From Deltaproteobacteria bacterium (GTDB taxonomy: Bacteria > Desulfobacterota > Desulfobacteria > Desulfobacterales > GCA-2748835), in assembly GCA_002748835.1 (NCBI GenBank), contig PDTL01000023.1, forward strand, positions 1 to 64,000: a stretch of DNA of 64,000 nucleotides, written 5' to 3'. How positions within the stretch are numbered: the first letter of the stretch is position 1; each line of letters begins with the position of its first letter. Of this stretch, positions 46,594 to 55,883 are shown one piece after another. The translations under genes and the position numbers were made by a program. Under the pieces are notes generated by a model that had not been told where the DNA came from, ran no database searches, and saw only the letters and a program-made list of their open reading frames with translations.

Positions 46594-46656
46594 GAAAAGC
46601 GGTCCTGGCGTCGGGTGGACGGGCGGCAAATAAGGGAAATGATAACCGGTAGACGA

Positions 46657-46682
46657 CGGCCATCGGTCAGGATCGATGGCCG
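46657..46682 (-). terminator. Hairpin after the caspase-fold gene
   Basis: Perfect 9-bp stem, CGGCCATCG (46657-46665) with CGATGGCCG (46674-46682), and an 8-base loop. It lies just downstream of the leftward caspase-fold gene and before rsmE. There is no T run, so termination is only likely. Confidence 0.5.
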
Positions 46683-46692
46683 CCTAGAGGTT

Positions 46693-48816
46693 TTAACGGG
46701 TGATCAGGCGGAACCCCAGGTTATTATACCGTTTTTCTGGGGTGTCAGCGGCGCGATTGGCGCTCCGGCACTGATACGAATACGTTTCCCAGCCCCCCCC
46801 GCGCCGGATTCGTTCCAATCCGGTGGGAACACCGTCCGGATCCGTGACAGGGCCCGTGTCATAGGTGCCATACCAGTCTGCACACCATTCCCACACATTG
46901 CCGTGCATGTCATATAATCCCAATGCGTTTGGAGGATAACTGGCAACCGCAACCGGCACTTTCAGATATGTGCCACTGGGGCAGTCTTTCCACTTGTAGC
47001 TACTCTCGTAATTGGCCCGGCTCGGCGGCAGACAGTCACCGGTGTTAAACGGTGTGACCGTACCGGCTCGGCAGGCATATTCCCATTCTGCTTCGGTCGG
47101 CAGGGCATAGGTGCGGCTGCCGGAGGTGTTCAGCCAGTTAATGAAATTCAACACGTCAGTGTAGGAGACACAGGTCACCGGATAGTCATCGGTCTGGGAA
47201 TAGCCTGGGTTTTTCCAGTAATGGTCATAATCTTTTTCCCATCGATAGCCGATCCATATCCAGGCGCCTCCCTGGGTTTCCGCTTCGGTCTTATAGCCGG
47301 TGGCCGTTGTGAAGGCCTTCCACTGACCGACGGTCACTTCCGTGGTCTGCATGTAAAACGGGCGTGAGAGGGTGACTGGGTGGGGTTGCTCATCCACATC
47401 CCGGTTGGCTTCGTCATCCGGGCTGCCCATGGTGAACGTTCCGGCCGGTATCCGGACAAAGGTCATGCCGGCGGATGTCTCAAACCGGGGTACGGGTGAA
47501 AGTACATACGCTTTATGCGTGTGGCTGCCGGCTTGAACAGACACCTCAACGTGCTGCATTTCATAGCCCTTTTCGGATACGGTCAGCCGGTAGGTTCCCG
47601 GAGGAAGTGCCATTCCTTCCGTATACCGCAGATTGTCGTCTTCAAAGGCAATCGCTGCAGACGCAGGTGTGACTAGAAGGGTCAGGGTGCCTGTTTGGGG
47701 TTGCGCTTTTACCAGTTTGGCGTGGATGGGCAGGCTGTTTCCTTCCCGGATATCAAAGGTGCGTTCGAACAGGTCATATCCGTTTTTTTGGATCCGTACG
47801 GTGTGTATTCCCGGTTCGATGTCCAGGCTTTTGATGGGAACGGTTCCGATGTCCCTGGTGTCCATCACCACAGATGCGGCCGCCACATTGGCGGTGATGC
47901 TGACCCGGGTCATCACCGGAACGGCCGGCTTCGGCGCTGGCGCCGGCTTTGGCGTCGCGGGTTTGGGTTTGGAAACAACGGTGTGCGCTTTTTTAGAGAC
48001 AAAAATCAGCTCTCCGTCGTTGGCACCGGCACGCCTGAGCCCCTGATAGACGATTTTTTTTGAAACACCGGACGCAGCAGCGAGCTTTTTGAACATGGCG
48101 GCCGCAGAGAGGTAGGATACGCTGCCGTTTAACTGCCGAATCAATGCCTGGGCCAGGGCTGTGATTTTGCCGGATCCGCCGGAAGGCACATCTTCACAGG
48201 AGGCGAGCACCTTTTTACTGGTGCCGTTGAACCGCCGGAGCATCTCCTCGTTTCCGCCGGAAGGGCGTGAAACATCGGTGCCGTCGAGGAACTTTCCGGT
48301 AAAGCTGGCATCCGATATCACAAGGACATGACGGGATTCCATGGCGCGGATGAGTGAGGAAAGTTGGTTGATATCCACAAACGAGAGCATGTTCTGGGGC
48401 GAGGCGTCCACGGGAAGCCACCATGCGTACTGGTAGACCGGATCTGTCTGTCCATACCCCGAGAAAAAAATCAGGGAGGATTCGTCGGGTGTTGCCGTGC
48501 TGGCAAACGTACGGAGCGTCTTGTACATGGCTTTTTGGGTCGCCTGGTCATCCAGCAGGTAGGTCACGGAAAATCCGTATGTGTCCTTGAGGACCTTCCC
48601 CAGGCGTTTGGCGCTGTTTACAGGTGCTGTCAGGGGTTTCAACTCGGGATCCGTGTAGGCATCCACCGCAATGATCAACGCCCGGTAGGTGCCGATTTTT
48701 CCGCTCTGATGGGTGAAGTCGCCCAGATTCGATACCGATTGTGCAGACACCGGTAACGTCAGTAGAACAAAGATGAACAGCCAGACAAGCGCCAGTACAA
48801 AACATTGCCGTTTCAT
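46693..48816 (-). CDS. Secreted pseudo-caspase + PEGA + FGE-sulfatase protein
   Basis: 707 residues with a signal peptide (1-25). Residues of about 45-275 fold like a peptidase C14 (caspase-like) domain, but the usual SGHG reads FFSGYGQ (Tyr121) and the DACxSG motif reads SDASFTG (Ser171). Catalytic His and Cys are both gone. A Pro/Lys-rich linker leads to two PEGA domains (about 300-365 and 375-440), then an FGE-sulfatase/C-lectin-like domain (about 450-705; FVRIPAGTFTMGSPDDE, LPTEAEWEYACRAGT, NNLGFRLI). It probably acts in the periplasm or outside the cell as a binding protein. Whether the FGE part is an enzyme is unknown. It shares its direction and a 75-bp gap with the repeat protein. Confidence 0.85.
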   Translation of the reverse strand: MKRQCFVLALVWLFIFVLLTLPVSAQSVSNLGDFTHQSGKIGTYRALIIAVDAYTDPELKPLTAPVNSAKRLGKVLKDTYGFSVTYLLDDQATQKAMYKTLRTFASTATPDESSLIFFSGYGQTDPVYQYAWWLPVDASPQNMLSFVDINQLSSLIRAMESRHVLVISDASFTGKFLDGTDVSRPSGGNEEMLRRFNGTSKKVLASCEDVPSGGSGKITALAQALIRQLNGSVSYLSAAAMFKKLAAASGVSKKIVYQGLRRAGANDGELIFVSKKAHTVVSKPKPATPKPAPAPKPAVPVMTRVSITANVAAASVVMDTRDIGTVPIKSLDIEPGIHTVRIQKNGYDLFERTFDIREGNSLPIHAKLVKAQPQTGTLTLLVTPASAAIAFEDDNLRYTEGMALPPGTYRLTVSEKGYEMQHVEVSVQAGSHTHKAYVLSPVPRFETSAGMTFVRIPAGTFTMGSPDDEANRDVDEQPHPVTLSRPFYMQTTEVTVGQWKAFTTATGYKTEAETQGGAWIWIGYRWEKDYDHYWKNPGYSQTDDYPVTCVSYTDVLNFINWLNTSGSRTYALPTEAEWEYACRAGTVTPFNTGDCLPPSRANYESSYKWKDCPSGTYLKVPVAVASYPPNALGLYDMHGNVWEWCADWYGTYDTGPVTDPDGVPTGLERIRRGGGWETYSYQCRSANRAADTPEKRYNNLGFRLITR

Positions 48817-48891
48817 AACAACCTTTCACAAACAAGAGCGGCGTTCCGGCGGAACCAGATGCTGCCCCCGAAACGTCTGTTTACAAAAAAC

Positions 48892-50052
48892 TTATTGCTG
48901 GATGAAATGGGGGTTTTTAGCGGCCACTGTGCGGTTTCTGCCGCCGCTGACACTGGTATGAGGCCCCGTTGCTTTATTGTTTTTACCACCGAACACACCG
49001 GAATAATCGCCGCTGGCAGATTGATTTTCTCCGCCAACTGCAACCGCGTATTTCCCGGAAACCGCATTGTTCCGGCCGGTGACAATACCGCCGTAGGAGG
49101 TATAGGTGTTGTCAGGTCCGACCACGATGTTATGGGAACCGGAATGTTTGGCGTCCTTGCTTTCATTGTAGCCGATGATCAGGTTGCCGTTGCCATTGGT
49201 GGATTCGGTTTTCCCTTTGCCGTTGACGATTTGAAGATTCATGTTTGTCAGTATCAGCGTGTTGCCAGCCCTCACCATGCCTTTGAGCAGGGGCGTTACT
49301 TTTGCCAGCTCGGCTTCGAGTAGCGCGATCCGCTTTTCGAGGCTTTCCACATAACTCTGGTCGACGTTTTCGTTTGTGGATTCAGGGATCAGGCGCTGAA
49401 CCGTATCCAGATCCACCTTTTTCGCAAGGGCTGCTTCAAGTTCGGAATCCCGGGTGATGTTGTCATCAATCCTGTTTTCGGGAATCGTTCCCGTAATTTC
49501 AGAGATGTCATGCGTATGGCCGATATCGGATTTGGCGGATACAGCCGCCTCAAGCCTGGAGCGGCGAAAGGCCGGTTTACAGTCCTTCGCACCGATTTCC
49601 TGATAATACTTGCAGAGCTGATCAGAGGTAACGTCCTGGTAATCGGAAAGATCCTTTTCTCCGATCCACAGGATATAAAGTCCATTGTAGAATTTGACGC
49701 GCTTGTTTGCCAGATTTTCCAGCAGTACGGCAATGATGGCTTTCTGGTTTTGGGGTTTGACGGTGAGTTCAAAGGAGACGGAGATATATTTCTCATTGAG
49801 AAAGAAAATATCTATTGGTTTGACAAACGAGATAACCCGTCGCCGCTGGGCTAACTGACGGGTTTTGATAAATTCCTGTGCGTGCTCAATTGCCTGGGTG
49901 TTGAACGTTCTGCTGCTCAGGCTGCCGGGGAGCTTTTCATACAGGGCATCATAGGTATCAACGGGTTCAGCTGCTGCCGGAACGCCGCTGATGAAGAAAA
50001 CCAGACCGCAGCATACAGTGATCAGGTATTCTCTCACGGAAAACTTCAACAT
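48892..50052 (-). CDS. Secreted coiled-coil protein with YadA-head-like repeats
   Basis: 386 residues, started at ATG 50052 eight bases after AGAGG. A signal peptide covers 1-28. The middle has HTHDISEITGTIPENRI, a motif like those in phage tail fibres, then a coiled coil (ESLEKRIALLEAELAKV). The C-terminal 90 residues contain about four to five 15-residue units of form Y-x3-V-x-G-x-N (SYGGIVTGRNNAVSG, KYAVAVGGENQSASG, DYSGVFGGKNNKATG), resembling the left-handed beta-roll of trimeric autotransporter heads. No outer-membrane anchor follows, so it is probably secreted or periplasmic. It is upstream of the pseudo-caspase gene. Confidence 0.78.
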   Translation of the reverse strand: MLKFSVREYLITVCCGLVFFISGVPAAAEPVDTYDALYEKLPGSLSSRTFNTQAIEHAQEFIKTRQLAQRRRVISFVKPIDIFFLNEKYISVSFELTVKPQNQKAIIAVLLENLANKRVKFYNGLYILWIGEKDLSDYQDVTSDQLCKYYQEIGAKDCKPAFRRSRLEAAVSAKSDIGHTHDISEITGTIPENRIDDNITRDSELEAALAKKVDLDTVQRLIPESTNENVDQSYVESLEKRIALLEAELAKVTPLLKGMVRAGNTLILTNMNLQIVNGKGKTESTNGNGNLIIGYNESKDAKHSGSHNIVVGPDNTYTSYGGIVTGRNNAVSGKYAVAVGGENQSASGDYSGVFGGKNNKATGPHTSVSGGRNRTVAAKNPHFIQQ

Positions 50053-50157
50053 CGCCATACCTCTCATCGTTATCAGTATCAGGGTGTTAAATATACGGGC
50101 GGCAGTGATGCGTGCCTTATAATGTTCATTATACCTAACTTTATATGAAAGAATCAA

Positions 50158-51426
50158 CTAAAAGGTGTACGTAATTTTTGCAATGCCCGCAACCCAGTCT
50201 TCTTCGAAAATCGGGTTGCCGTCATCATCCAGTTCCGCATCCGCACCCAGCAGAATACCCGTACCATTGATGGCATGCCCCTCGAGTTTGATAATCCAGT
50301 TGTCGCTGATGTCAAACCGGGTGGTCAGACAGAAATCTTTACTCCAGGCCCGGTGATCAGGCTGTTCGCCAGTCAGCATGATGGCATCCCCGTCCTTGTC
50401 ATCTTTGTTTCTGTAATACTCGGAATAGTACATGGCCAGCTGGAACCAGTCTGCAAACCGGTAAGACGCGCTGCCATAATACCCCTGGGATTTGAACGGG
50501 TCAATGTGCGCGATACCGGTCAGGTTGAGATCATATTCGATCTCGGAAAATTCTGCAGCAACGGTCAGGTCGCCATAGATAAACTCGGCTGAAAGGGTAT
50601 AACTGTCCGCGTCTGCCTCAAAGACATGGTCACCGGCAGTAAACGGCAGGCCAAGGGCATCTATCTGCGCCTGGGTCAAGCCGTCAAGGGCTGTTGTGGT
50701 GTCTGCGTCAAAGACGCTTCTCCGGTAGCTCGCACCCACACGGAGACCGGAGAGGAAGGTATCCCACAGGATCTGTGCACTCCACAGACTATCAATATCG
50801 ATGGCGGTGAAATGGAGATCTAACGCGTTGGGCATACTGTCTGCCATGAGACGGCTTTCACCGCCGCCTGGCCGGAAGTCGTTCTGTCCGTAACTGGTGT
50901 TATAGGAAAGACTCCCCATGACGCCCAGGGGCAGCGAACCGTAAACGCCCAGTCCCTTGACAGAGGTCATCGCCTCCCGCCAGGTTTCGTTGTAGATGGA
51001 AAGGGGCATGAAAACATTGGGGGTCAAGAGGTCGACGTTTTTGATTTCATTGTACAGGCCGAAAGCCAGTTTGGTTTTCCCGAGGCGGATCCCCAGCCAG
51101 TCCCGCCATCGGTAATCGGCAAAGGCCCAGTCGATCTGGACTTCGTCATTACCAAGATCCCCCAGGTCATAGGCAATCAGCTGGATACCCATGCGGAGTT
51201 TTTCCGTCAGTTCCTTGGAAAAGGTCAGGGCGAATTCGTTGAACTGAAAGGAACCGTCATCTGCTGAATCGCAAAAGAAGTTGTTGTCCGTGGACTGAAT
51301 GAATCCCTGGGACAGGAAACCGTGGATTTCCACACCGCCCATTTCATCAAATTCAATGGCAAAAGCCTGGGGTGTCAGGCACAGAATCATTAAGGCTGCT
51401 GCTACAGCAAACGTCCGCATTTTCAT
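50158..51426 (-). CDS. Outer-membrane beta-barrel porin, paralogue 1
   Basis: 422 residues with signal peptide (about 1-22, ending PQAFA). The mature part alternates hydrophobic residues throughout and ends in ITYTF, the C-terminal aromatic signature for beta-barrel insertion. The N-terminal strand signature MGGVEIHGFLSQGF matches that of the second porin. The start at 51426 follows GGGAGG. It is similar along its length to the gene at 52028-53308 but diverged in the central loops. Substrate is unknown; the adjacent small PstS-like protein suggests phosphate or another anion. Confidence 0.88.
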   Translation of the reverse strand: MKMRTFAVAAALMILCLTPQAFAIEFDEMGGVEIHGFLSQGFIQSTDNNFFCDSADDGSFQFNEFALTFSKELTEKLRMGIQLIAYDLGDLGNDEVQIDWAFADYRWRDWLGIRLGKTKLAFGLYNEIKNVDLLTPNVFMPLSIYNETWREAMTSVKGLGVYGSLPLGVMGSLSYNTSYGQNDFRPGGGESRLMADSMPNALDLHFTAIDIDSLWSAQILWDTFLSGLRVGASYRRSVFDADTTTALDGLTQAQIDALGLPFTAGDHVFEADADSYTLSAEFIYGDLTVAAEFSEIEYDLNLTGIAHIDPFKSQGYYGSASYRFADWFQLAMYYSEYYRNKDDKDGDAIMLTGEQPDHRAWSKDFCLTTRFDISDNWIIKLEGHAINGTGILLGADAELDDDGNPIFEEDWVAGIAKITYTF

Positions 51427-51509
51427 ATTGTCCACCTCCCGGTCGTAAGTCTTTTTCATGATATTAAACGCGCTCAGCATCTATCTATAGGGTTTAACCG
51501 TACGGCGTT

Positions 51510-51947
51510 TTATTCAACAGAAAGAATCTTGACCCTGTCCGTATGGGTTCCTTTGGTGATGTAGCCGATGGCGCCTTTGACATTGGCTACATAGTCTACC
51601 AGCTCTCGTTCGGATTTAAAGGCTTTTGGCGATTCCCCCTTACCGGTAAAGACCTGCTTGCGCCAGTAGTTGGTAAACTGGGATGGAGATCGTTTGACAT
51701 AGGTTTTCAGGAAACTTTTATGTGTGTCAGTATGCTTCAGGATGACAATGTTGATTTTATCCCCATTTTCCCATCGGGTGCATTTTCCGAGAAAGATTTC
51801 TTTTAGCTGAGCCGGAGAAAGGGTGCTGGTTTCTACGCTTTTATTGGCGATGATCACCACCTCCTGTGAAGCTGCCGGAGCCGGAGCGCTCAGTACCACG
51901 CCGGCAACTATGGCAAAAACACATGTTAGGTGAAGCGTTTTTTTCAT
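51510..51947 (-). CDS. Small PstS-like substrate-binding protein
   Basis: 145 residues, a minimal periplasmic binding protein of PstS type. A signal peptide (about 1-27) is followed by EVVIIANKSVETSTLSPAQL, the motif IFLGKCTRWENGDKINIV and a C-terminal region GAIGYITKGTH as in phosphate-binding proteins. At about half the length of PstS it may bind ligand only as a dimer or act as a sensor. It lies between the two paralogous porins in the same direction. AGGAG precedes ATG 51947. Confidence 0.87.
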   Translation of the reverse strand: MKKTLHLTCVFAIVAGVVLSAPAPAASQEVVIIANKSVETSTLSPAQLKEIFLGKCTRWENGDKINIVILKHTDTHKSFLKTYVKRSPSQFTNYWRKQVFTGKGESPKAFKSERELVDYVANVKGAIGYITKGTHTDRVKILSVE

Positions 51948-52027
51948 GATATCATACTCCTTTTCTTCATGTGGGCGATGCCGTGCGCTGTGCAGCATTG
52001 CTGAAAAATTTTGTTAAACTGAGCGAA

Positions 52028-53308
52028 TCAGAACGCATAGGTGACCTTGGCCATCAACAGCAACCAGTTTTCATCAAAGTCGATTTCATTCAGACCGGTA
52101 TCTGCATTGAAACGGGTGTTATCGTCACTGCTTAGCAACAGCGCGGCACCGTTCATTGCATGGCCCTCCAGCTTAAGCAGCCAGCTGGCGGCAAGATCAA
52201 AACGCGCTGTCAGACACGCATCCTTGAGCCAGCTGCGATAGTCCGTTTGTCCGGCCGGGAGTTCAGGGTTTGAAAGACGCTGGCTGCCGTCTTTGTCATC
52301 CTTGTCAGAGTAGTATTCTGCATAATAGGTGCCCAGCTCGAACCAGTCGGTGAAGCGATAAGAGAGGCTTCCGTAATAACCGACGGATGTGTATTTCCGC
52401 CGAATATCCGGAATCCCCCTGCTGGACAGACCTTTTGTGAAATAATCATATGAGAATTCGGCATATTCTGCAGCAACGGTTAGATTCCCCCATACGTATT
52501 CTGCGGAAGCCAGATGTGCGTTGAACACCATTTCAAAATCAAACGGGGCGGTTAGCTTCAAAGCCGGAATGGAAAAGTCAGATTCAGAAATAAAACAAAC
52601 ATTAATCCATGATCCGCCGATCATGAGACCATCCAGGGGGGTGTCCCACATCAGACACGTGTTAACGGTATGATCCTGTTTGATATGTTCAACATCAATA
52701 GACGTACCGCCAGGTGACTGATCTTCGAGAAGTCTTATCACACCGCCGTTATCTTCAATGCGGAGAAGACCGACCTGGGCAGTGTAGTCAAGGGAACCGA
52801 GTTTGTCCAGCGGCAGGGTTCCGTATGCGGTAATCCCTTTGTTGGCTGAAAGGGATTCGCGCCAGGATTCATTGTACACGGCCATGGGCAGCATGATCGA
52901 CGTTCTGCTAACGTCGATATCCTTGATTTCATTGTAAAGGCCAATCGTCATCTTGGATTTTCCCACCCGAAATCCCAGCCAGTCATTAAAATGGAAATCG
53001 GCAAAGGCCCAGTCAACCTTGACCTTATCGTTTCCCAGGTCACCCATGTCATAAGCGAGCAGCTGGATCCCCATGCGGAGCTGGTCGGTCAGTTCCGTGG
53101 AGAAGTTGATCCCGAATTCATTGAACTGAAAGGTTCCGTTGTCTTCGGTGTCCGCAAAAAAATTGTTTTCATCCGTCCACATGTACCCTTGCGACAAGAA
53201 TCCGTGAATTACCACACCCCCCAGTTCATCCAGCTCAATGGCCGGCACGGGCGTTGTCAGCAGAACCATGCACACTGCCACAAACAACACCATCAGAAAT
53301 TGTTTCAT
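52028..53308 (-). CDS. Outer-membrane beta-barrel porin, paralogue 2
   Basis: 426 residues with signal peptide (about 1-23, ending VPAIEL). It starts the same barrel signature, LGGVVIHGFLSQGY, and ends VTYAF. It shares family and layout with the porin at 50158-51426, so the pair arose by duplication around the small binding protein. The start at 53308 follows GAGGAGG. Its upstream region contains an ACT microsatellite about 110 bp before the start, with a CATAAT hexamer (53383-53388) between, so expression might vary. Confidence 0.88.
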   Translation of the reverse strand: MKQFLMVLFVAVCMVLLTTPVPAIELDELGGVVIHGFLSQGYMWTDENNFFADTEDNGTFQFNEFGINFSTELTDQLRMGIQLLAYDMGDLGNDKVKVDWAFADFHFNDWLGFRVGKSKMTIGLYNEIKDIDVSRTSIMLPMAVYNESWRESLSANKGITAYGTLPLDKLGSLDYTAQVGLLRIEDNGGVIRLLEDQSPGGTSIDVEHIKQDHTVNTCLMWDTPLDGLMIGGSWINVCFISESDFSIPALKLTAPFDFEMVFNAHLASAEYVWGNLTVAAEYAEFSYDYFTKGLSSRGIPDIRRKYTSVGYYGSLSYRFTDWFELGTYYAEYYSDKDDKDGSQRLSNPELPAGQTDYRSWLKDACLTARFDLAASWLLKLEGHAMNGAALLLSSDDNTRFNADTGLNEIDFDENWLLLMAKVTYAF

Positions 53309-53419
53309 TTCAACCTCCTCGCCTAATCTGCGATTCAATCGGGCCACATGCCCGAGATGGGAAGCGCCTCATTTGTGTTTGAATTATGATGGAAACAGAG
53401 TTGAAGAATACTAATAAAT

Positions 53420-53463
<44 letters not shown>

Positions 53464-53604
53464 AGATATACCGGGTGTGTCAAGCGAAATCTGTGAAATT
53501 AGATGAATCCGCTTGAACGGCTGCCAATGATGTGATTCAATAAAATTACGGCTGTCGGCGATTCCAATTGACCTGTATGACAAAAACGCGGTAATCAGAT
53601 ATCC

Positions 53605-54795
53605 ATGCCTTTGAACGCCCTTGTGCACCGGTATATTATCCGGGAAATGATTCCCCCGTTTCTGATCAATCTTGCCTTTGTGACCTCGGTCTTTCTTATG
53701 GCGGAGATGCTGAAACTGGCAGACCTGATTGTCAATTACAAGGCGGCCTTGAGCACCGTGGGGCTGTTGTTGCTCTATTCCATGCCCCCCATGCTCCAGT
53801 ACACGCTTCCCATGTCCGTGATGCTGACCATCCTGGTGACATTCATTCGCATGTCCGGAGACAATGAAATCATTGCCCTCAAGGCTGGGGGCGTCTCTGT
53901 GATCCATCTTCTGACGCCGACCCTGATGGTTGCCGTGACCGGAATGCTCATCAACCTGGGGGTCACCCTCTGGGCCATGCCGCACGCAAGGACCGCCTTT
54001 CGCTGCACAACGGAAAAACTGGCAGTGACCAGTGTGGATGCCCTGATCAAACCGGGTGTCTTTATTGATCAGTTTCCGGATATCATGCTGCTGGTTAACG
54101 CAGTGAACCCCAAAAAACGGGAACTCAGCGATGTCTTTATCGAAGACCGCCGCACGAGAGGGGAAGTGACCACCATTATCGCGCCCTCGGGAAAGCTTTA
54201 CTCCGAACCGGATGGGGGGATCCGGCTGCGGCTTGAAAACGGTGCCATGAACCGGGTGGTGCTGGAAACCCGGACCGTTCAGACGCTCTCTTTTACAACC
54301 TATGATGTCCGGTTTTTCACCCCGGAACCGGTGATCGGCCGGACCGCCAAAACCCATCGGGATGAGATGATGCTGGTTGAGTTTATCCGTCATATGCGCA
54401 CCATGGATCCAGCATCAAACCGCTATTTACGGAGCCTTCAGGACCTGCATGACCGGTTTGCTGTCCCCTTTGCCTGTGTGGCCCTTGGACTGCTGGCCCT
54501 TCCCCTGGGCCTGCAGTCTGCCAATTCCCGGGCATCATCGGGTATCGGCCAGGGATTGATCTTTTTCTTTGTCTATTATGCGGGCATGGCTGCGGCAAAA
54601 TCCCTGGGAGAGTCAGGGGTGATACCGGTGTGGCTTTCCATCTGGGGGCCGGCCGTTGCCATCTGCGGCATGGGTGCCTGGCTGCTCTGGCGGATGTCAC
54701 GGGATCGTCCCATAGATCTCGCCGGTGCCATGATATCAGCAGCATCCCCTGTTTTTTTCATGCTCCGCAACGCGAACCGAAAGGAGAGAAAATGA
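53605..54795 (+). CDS. lptF: LPS export permease LptF
   Basis: Inner-membrane subunit of the LptB2FG LPS transporter. 396 residues: three N-terminal membrane helices, a periplasmic beta-jellyroll (about 130-270), then three C-terminal helices. The YjgP/YjgQ signature includes YIIREMIPPFLINLAFV and GDNEIIALKAGGVSV. ATG 53605 is used. It overlaps lptG by four bases (ATGA), so translation is coupled. lptB, lptC and lptA are not in the window. Confidence 0.95.
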   Translation: MPLNALVHRYIIREMIPPFLINLAFVTSVFLMAEMLKLADLIVNYKAALSTVGLLLLYSMPPMLQYTLPMSVMLTILVTFIRMSGDNEIIALKAGGVSVIHLLTPTLMVAVTGMLINLGVTLWAMPHARTAFRCTTEKLAVTSVDALIKPGVFIDQFPDIMLLVNAVNPKKRELSDVFIEDRRTRGEVTTIIAPSGKLYSEPDGGIRLRLENGAMNRVVLETRTVQTLSFTTYDVRFFTPEPVIGRTAKTHRDEMMLVEFIRHMRTMDPASNRYLRSLQDLHDRFAVPFACVALGLLALPLGLQSANSRASSGIGQGLIFFFVYYAGMAAAKSLGESGVIPVWLSIWGPAVAICGMGAWLLWRMSRDRPIDLAGAMISAASPVFFMLRNANRKERK

Positions 54796-55877
54796 TCCAC
54801 CGGTTTCAGCGCCACCTGGTCAGTGAACTCCTGAAACAGATCCTGACGGTGATGGGGGCGGTCGTGATGATGTTTGTCCTTGTCGACTATCTGAGCCGTC
54901 TGGATGATTTTATCGGTGCGGGTATGTCCGCATGCCGGGCTGGGCAGTATGTCCTTTTTAAGGTGCCGGCCATGGTGGTGCTGCTGGCACCGGTCTGTAC
55001 GCTGGTGGGAACCGTGCTGACCGTGGGGCTGATGAGCCGGCGAAACGAGCTGGTCATCATGGAAAGCGGGGGGGTGTCTGTGATGGAGATTCTCAAGGGG
55101 GCCATTGGACTCGGTGCCGTTATCAGCCTGTGCATGATGCTTGTCTCTGAAACGCTTTCGCCCTGGGCCACCTATCAGGCCAACCTGATTCGGCGCATTG
55201 AAATCAAGAAAAAAGGGCTGAAAACCACGCGGGGTGAAAATATCTGGCGCAAATCCGGAGACGGATCCATTCTGCATATTGCCCTGTATCATCCCAAGGA
55301 CAGCAGTGTTTCCGGTGTCAGTCTGTTTACCCTGAACGATGCCTATCAGCTGGTGCGGCGGGTGGATGCGGCCCGGGGAACCCATCTGGGCAACGGAAAA
55401 TGGGCGTTTGAACGGGTGCTTGAGCAGCAGCTGAGCCCTGACAGGCCAGTGAAAACCATCACTCACGATCAGCTGGTGGTGGATATCGACCTGGTTCCGG
55501 ATGACTTGCACCATGCGGTCAAAACATCCCAAGACATGCGGCTGTCCGAATTGCGCCAGTATATCCGGCGGGTGGAAAAGGAAGGGTATGACGCATCGGG
55601 ATATATCACGGACTGGTATGCCCGGCTTCTGTTTCCCCTGGCCAGCCTGCTCATGGCGATCATCGGTGCCGGGATCGCGGTGCGCAGGGACTGGGCTGGC
55701 AGGCTGCCGCTGACCCTGACCCTCGGGCTGGGCATGACCTTTACCTTCTGGATTCTGCACAGCCTTTTCGTGTCCATGGGTCATGGCGGTGTATTGCCTG
55801 CAATTCCGGCTGCAGCCGCCGGCCTGGTGCTCTATATCCCCATCAGTGTGTGGCTGTGGGTGACGCAGGGGAGGTGA
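54792..55877 (+). CDS. lptG: LPS export permease LptG
   Basis: Partner of LptF in LPS extraction. 361 residues with the same layout of membrane helices around a jellyroll. Typical elements are LVSELLKQILTVMGAVVMM, the RRNELVIMESGGVSV motif and FPLASLLMAIIGAGIAV near the end. The ATG at 54792 overlaps the lptF stop; the longer frame from 54630 lies in lptF and is ignored. lpxK follows after six bases. Confidence 0.95.
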   Translation: MIHRFQRHLVSELLKQILTVMGAVVMMFVLVDYLSRLDDFIGAGMSACRAGQYVLFKVPAMVVLLAPVCTLVGTVLTVGLMSRRNELVIMESGGVSVMEILKGAIGLGAVISLCMMLVSETLSPWATYQANLIRRIEIKKKGLKTTRGENIWRKSGDGSILHIALYHPKDSSVSGVSLFTLNDAYQLVRRVDAARGTHLGNGKWAFERVLEQQLSPDRPVKTITHDQLVVDIDLVPDDLHHAVKTSQDMRLSELRQYIRRVEKEGYDASGYITDWYARLLFPLASLLMAIIGAGIAVRRDWAGRLPLTLTLGLGMTFTFWILHSLFVSMGHGGVLPAIPAAAAGLVLYIPISVWLWVTQGR

Positions 55878-55883
55878 CGGCGG

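Noticed and set aside
46693..48816. Diversity-generating retroelement target
   Set aside because: The FGE/C-lectin-like end is the type used as a target, but no reverse transcriptase or template repeat is seen in the window.
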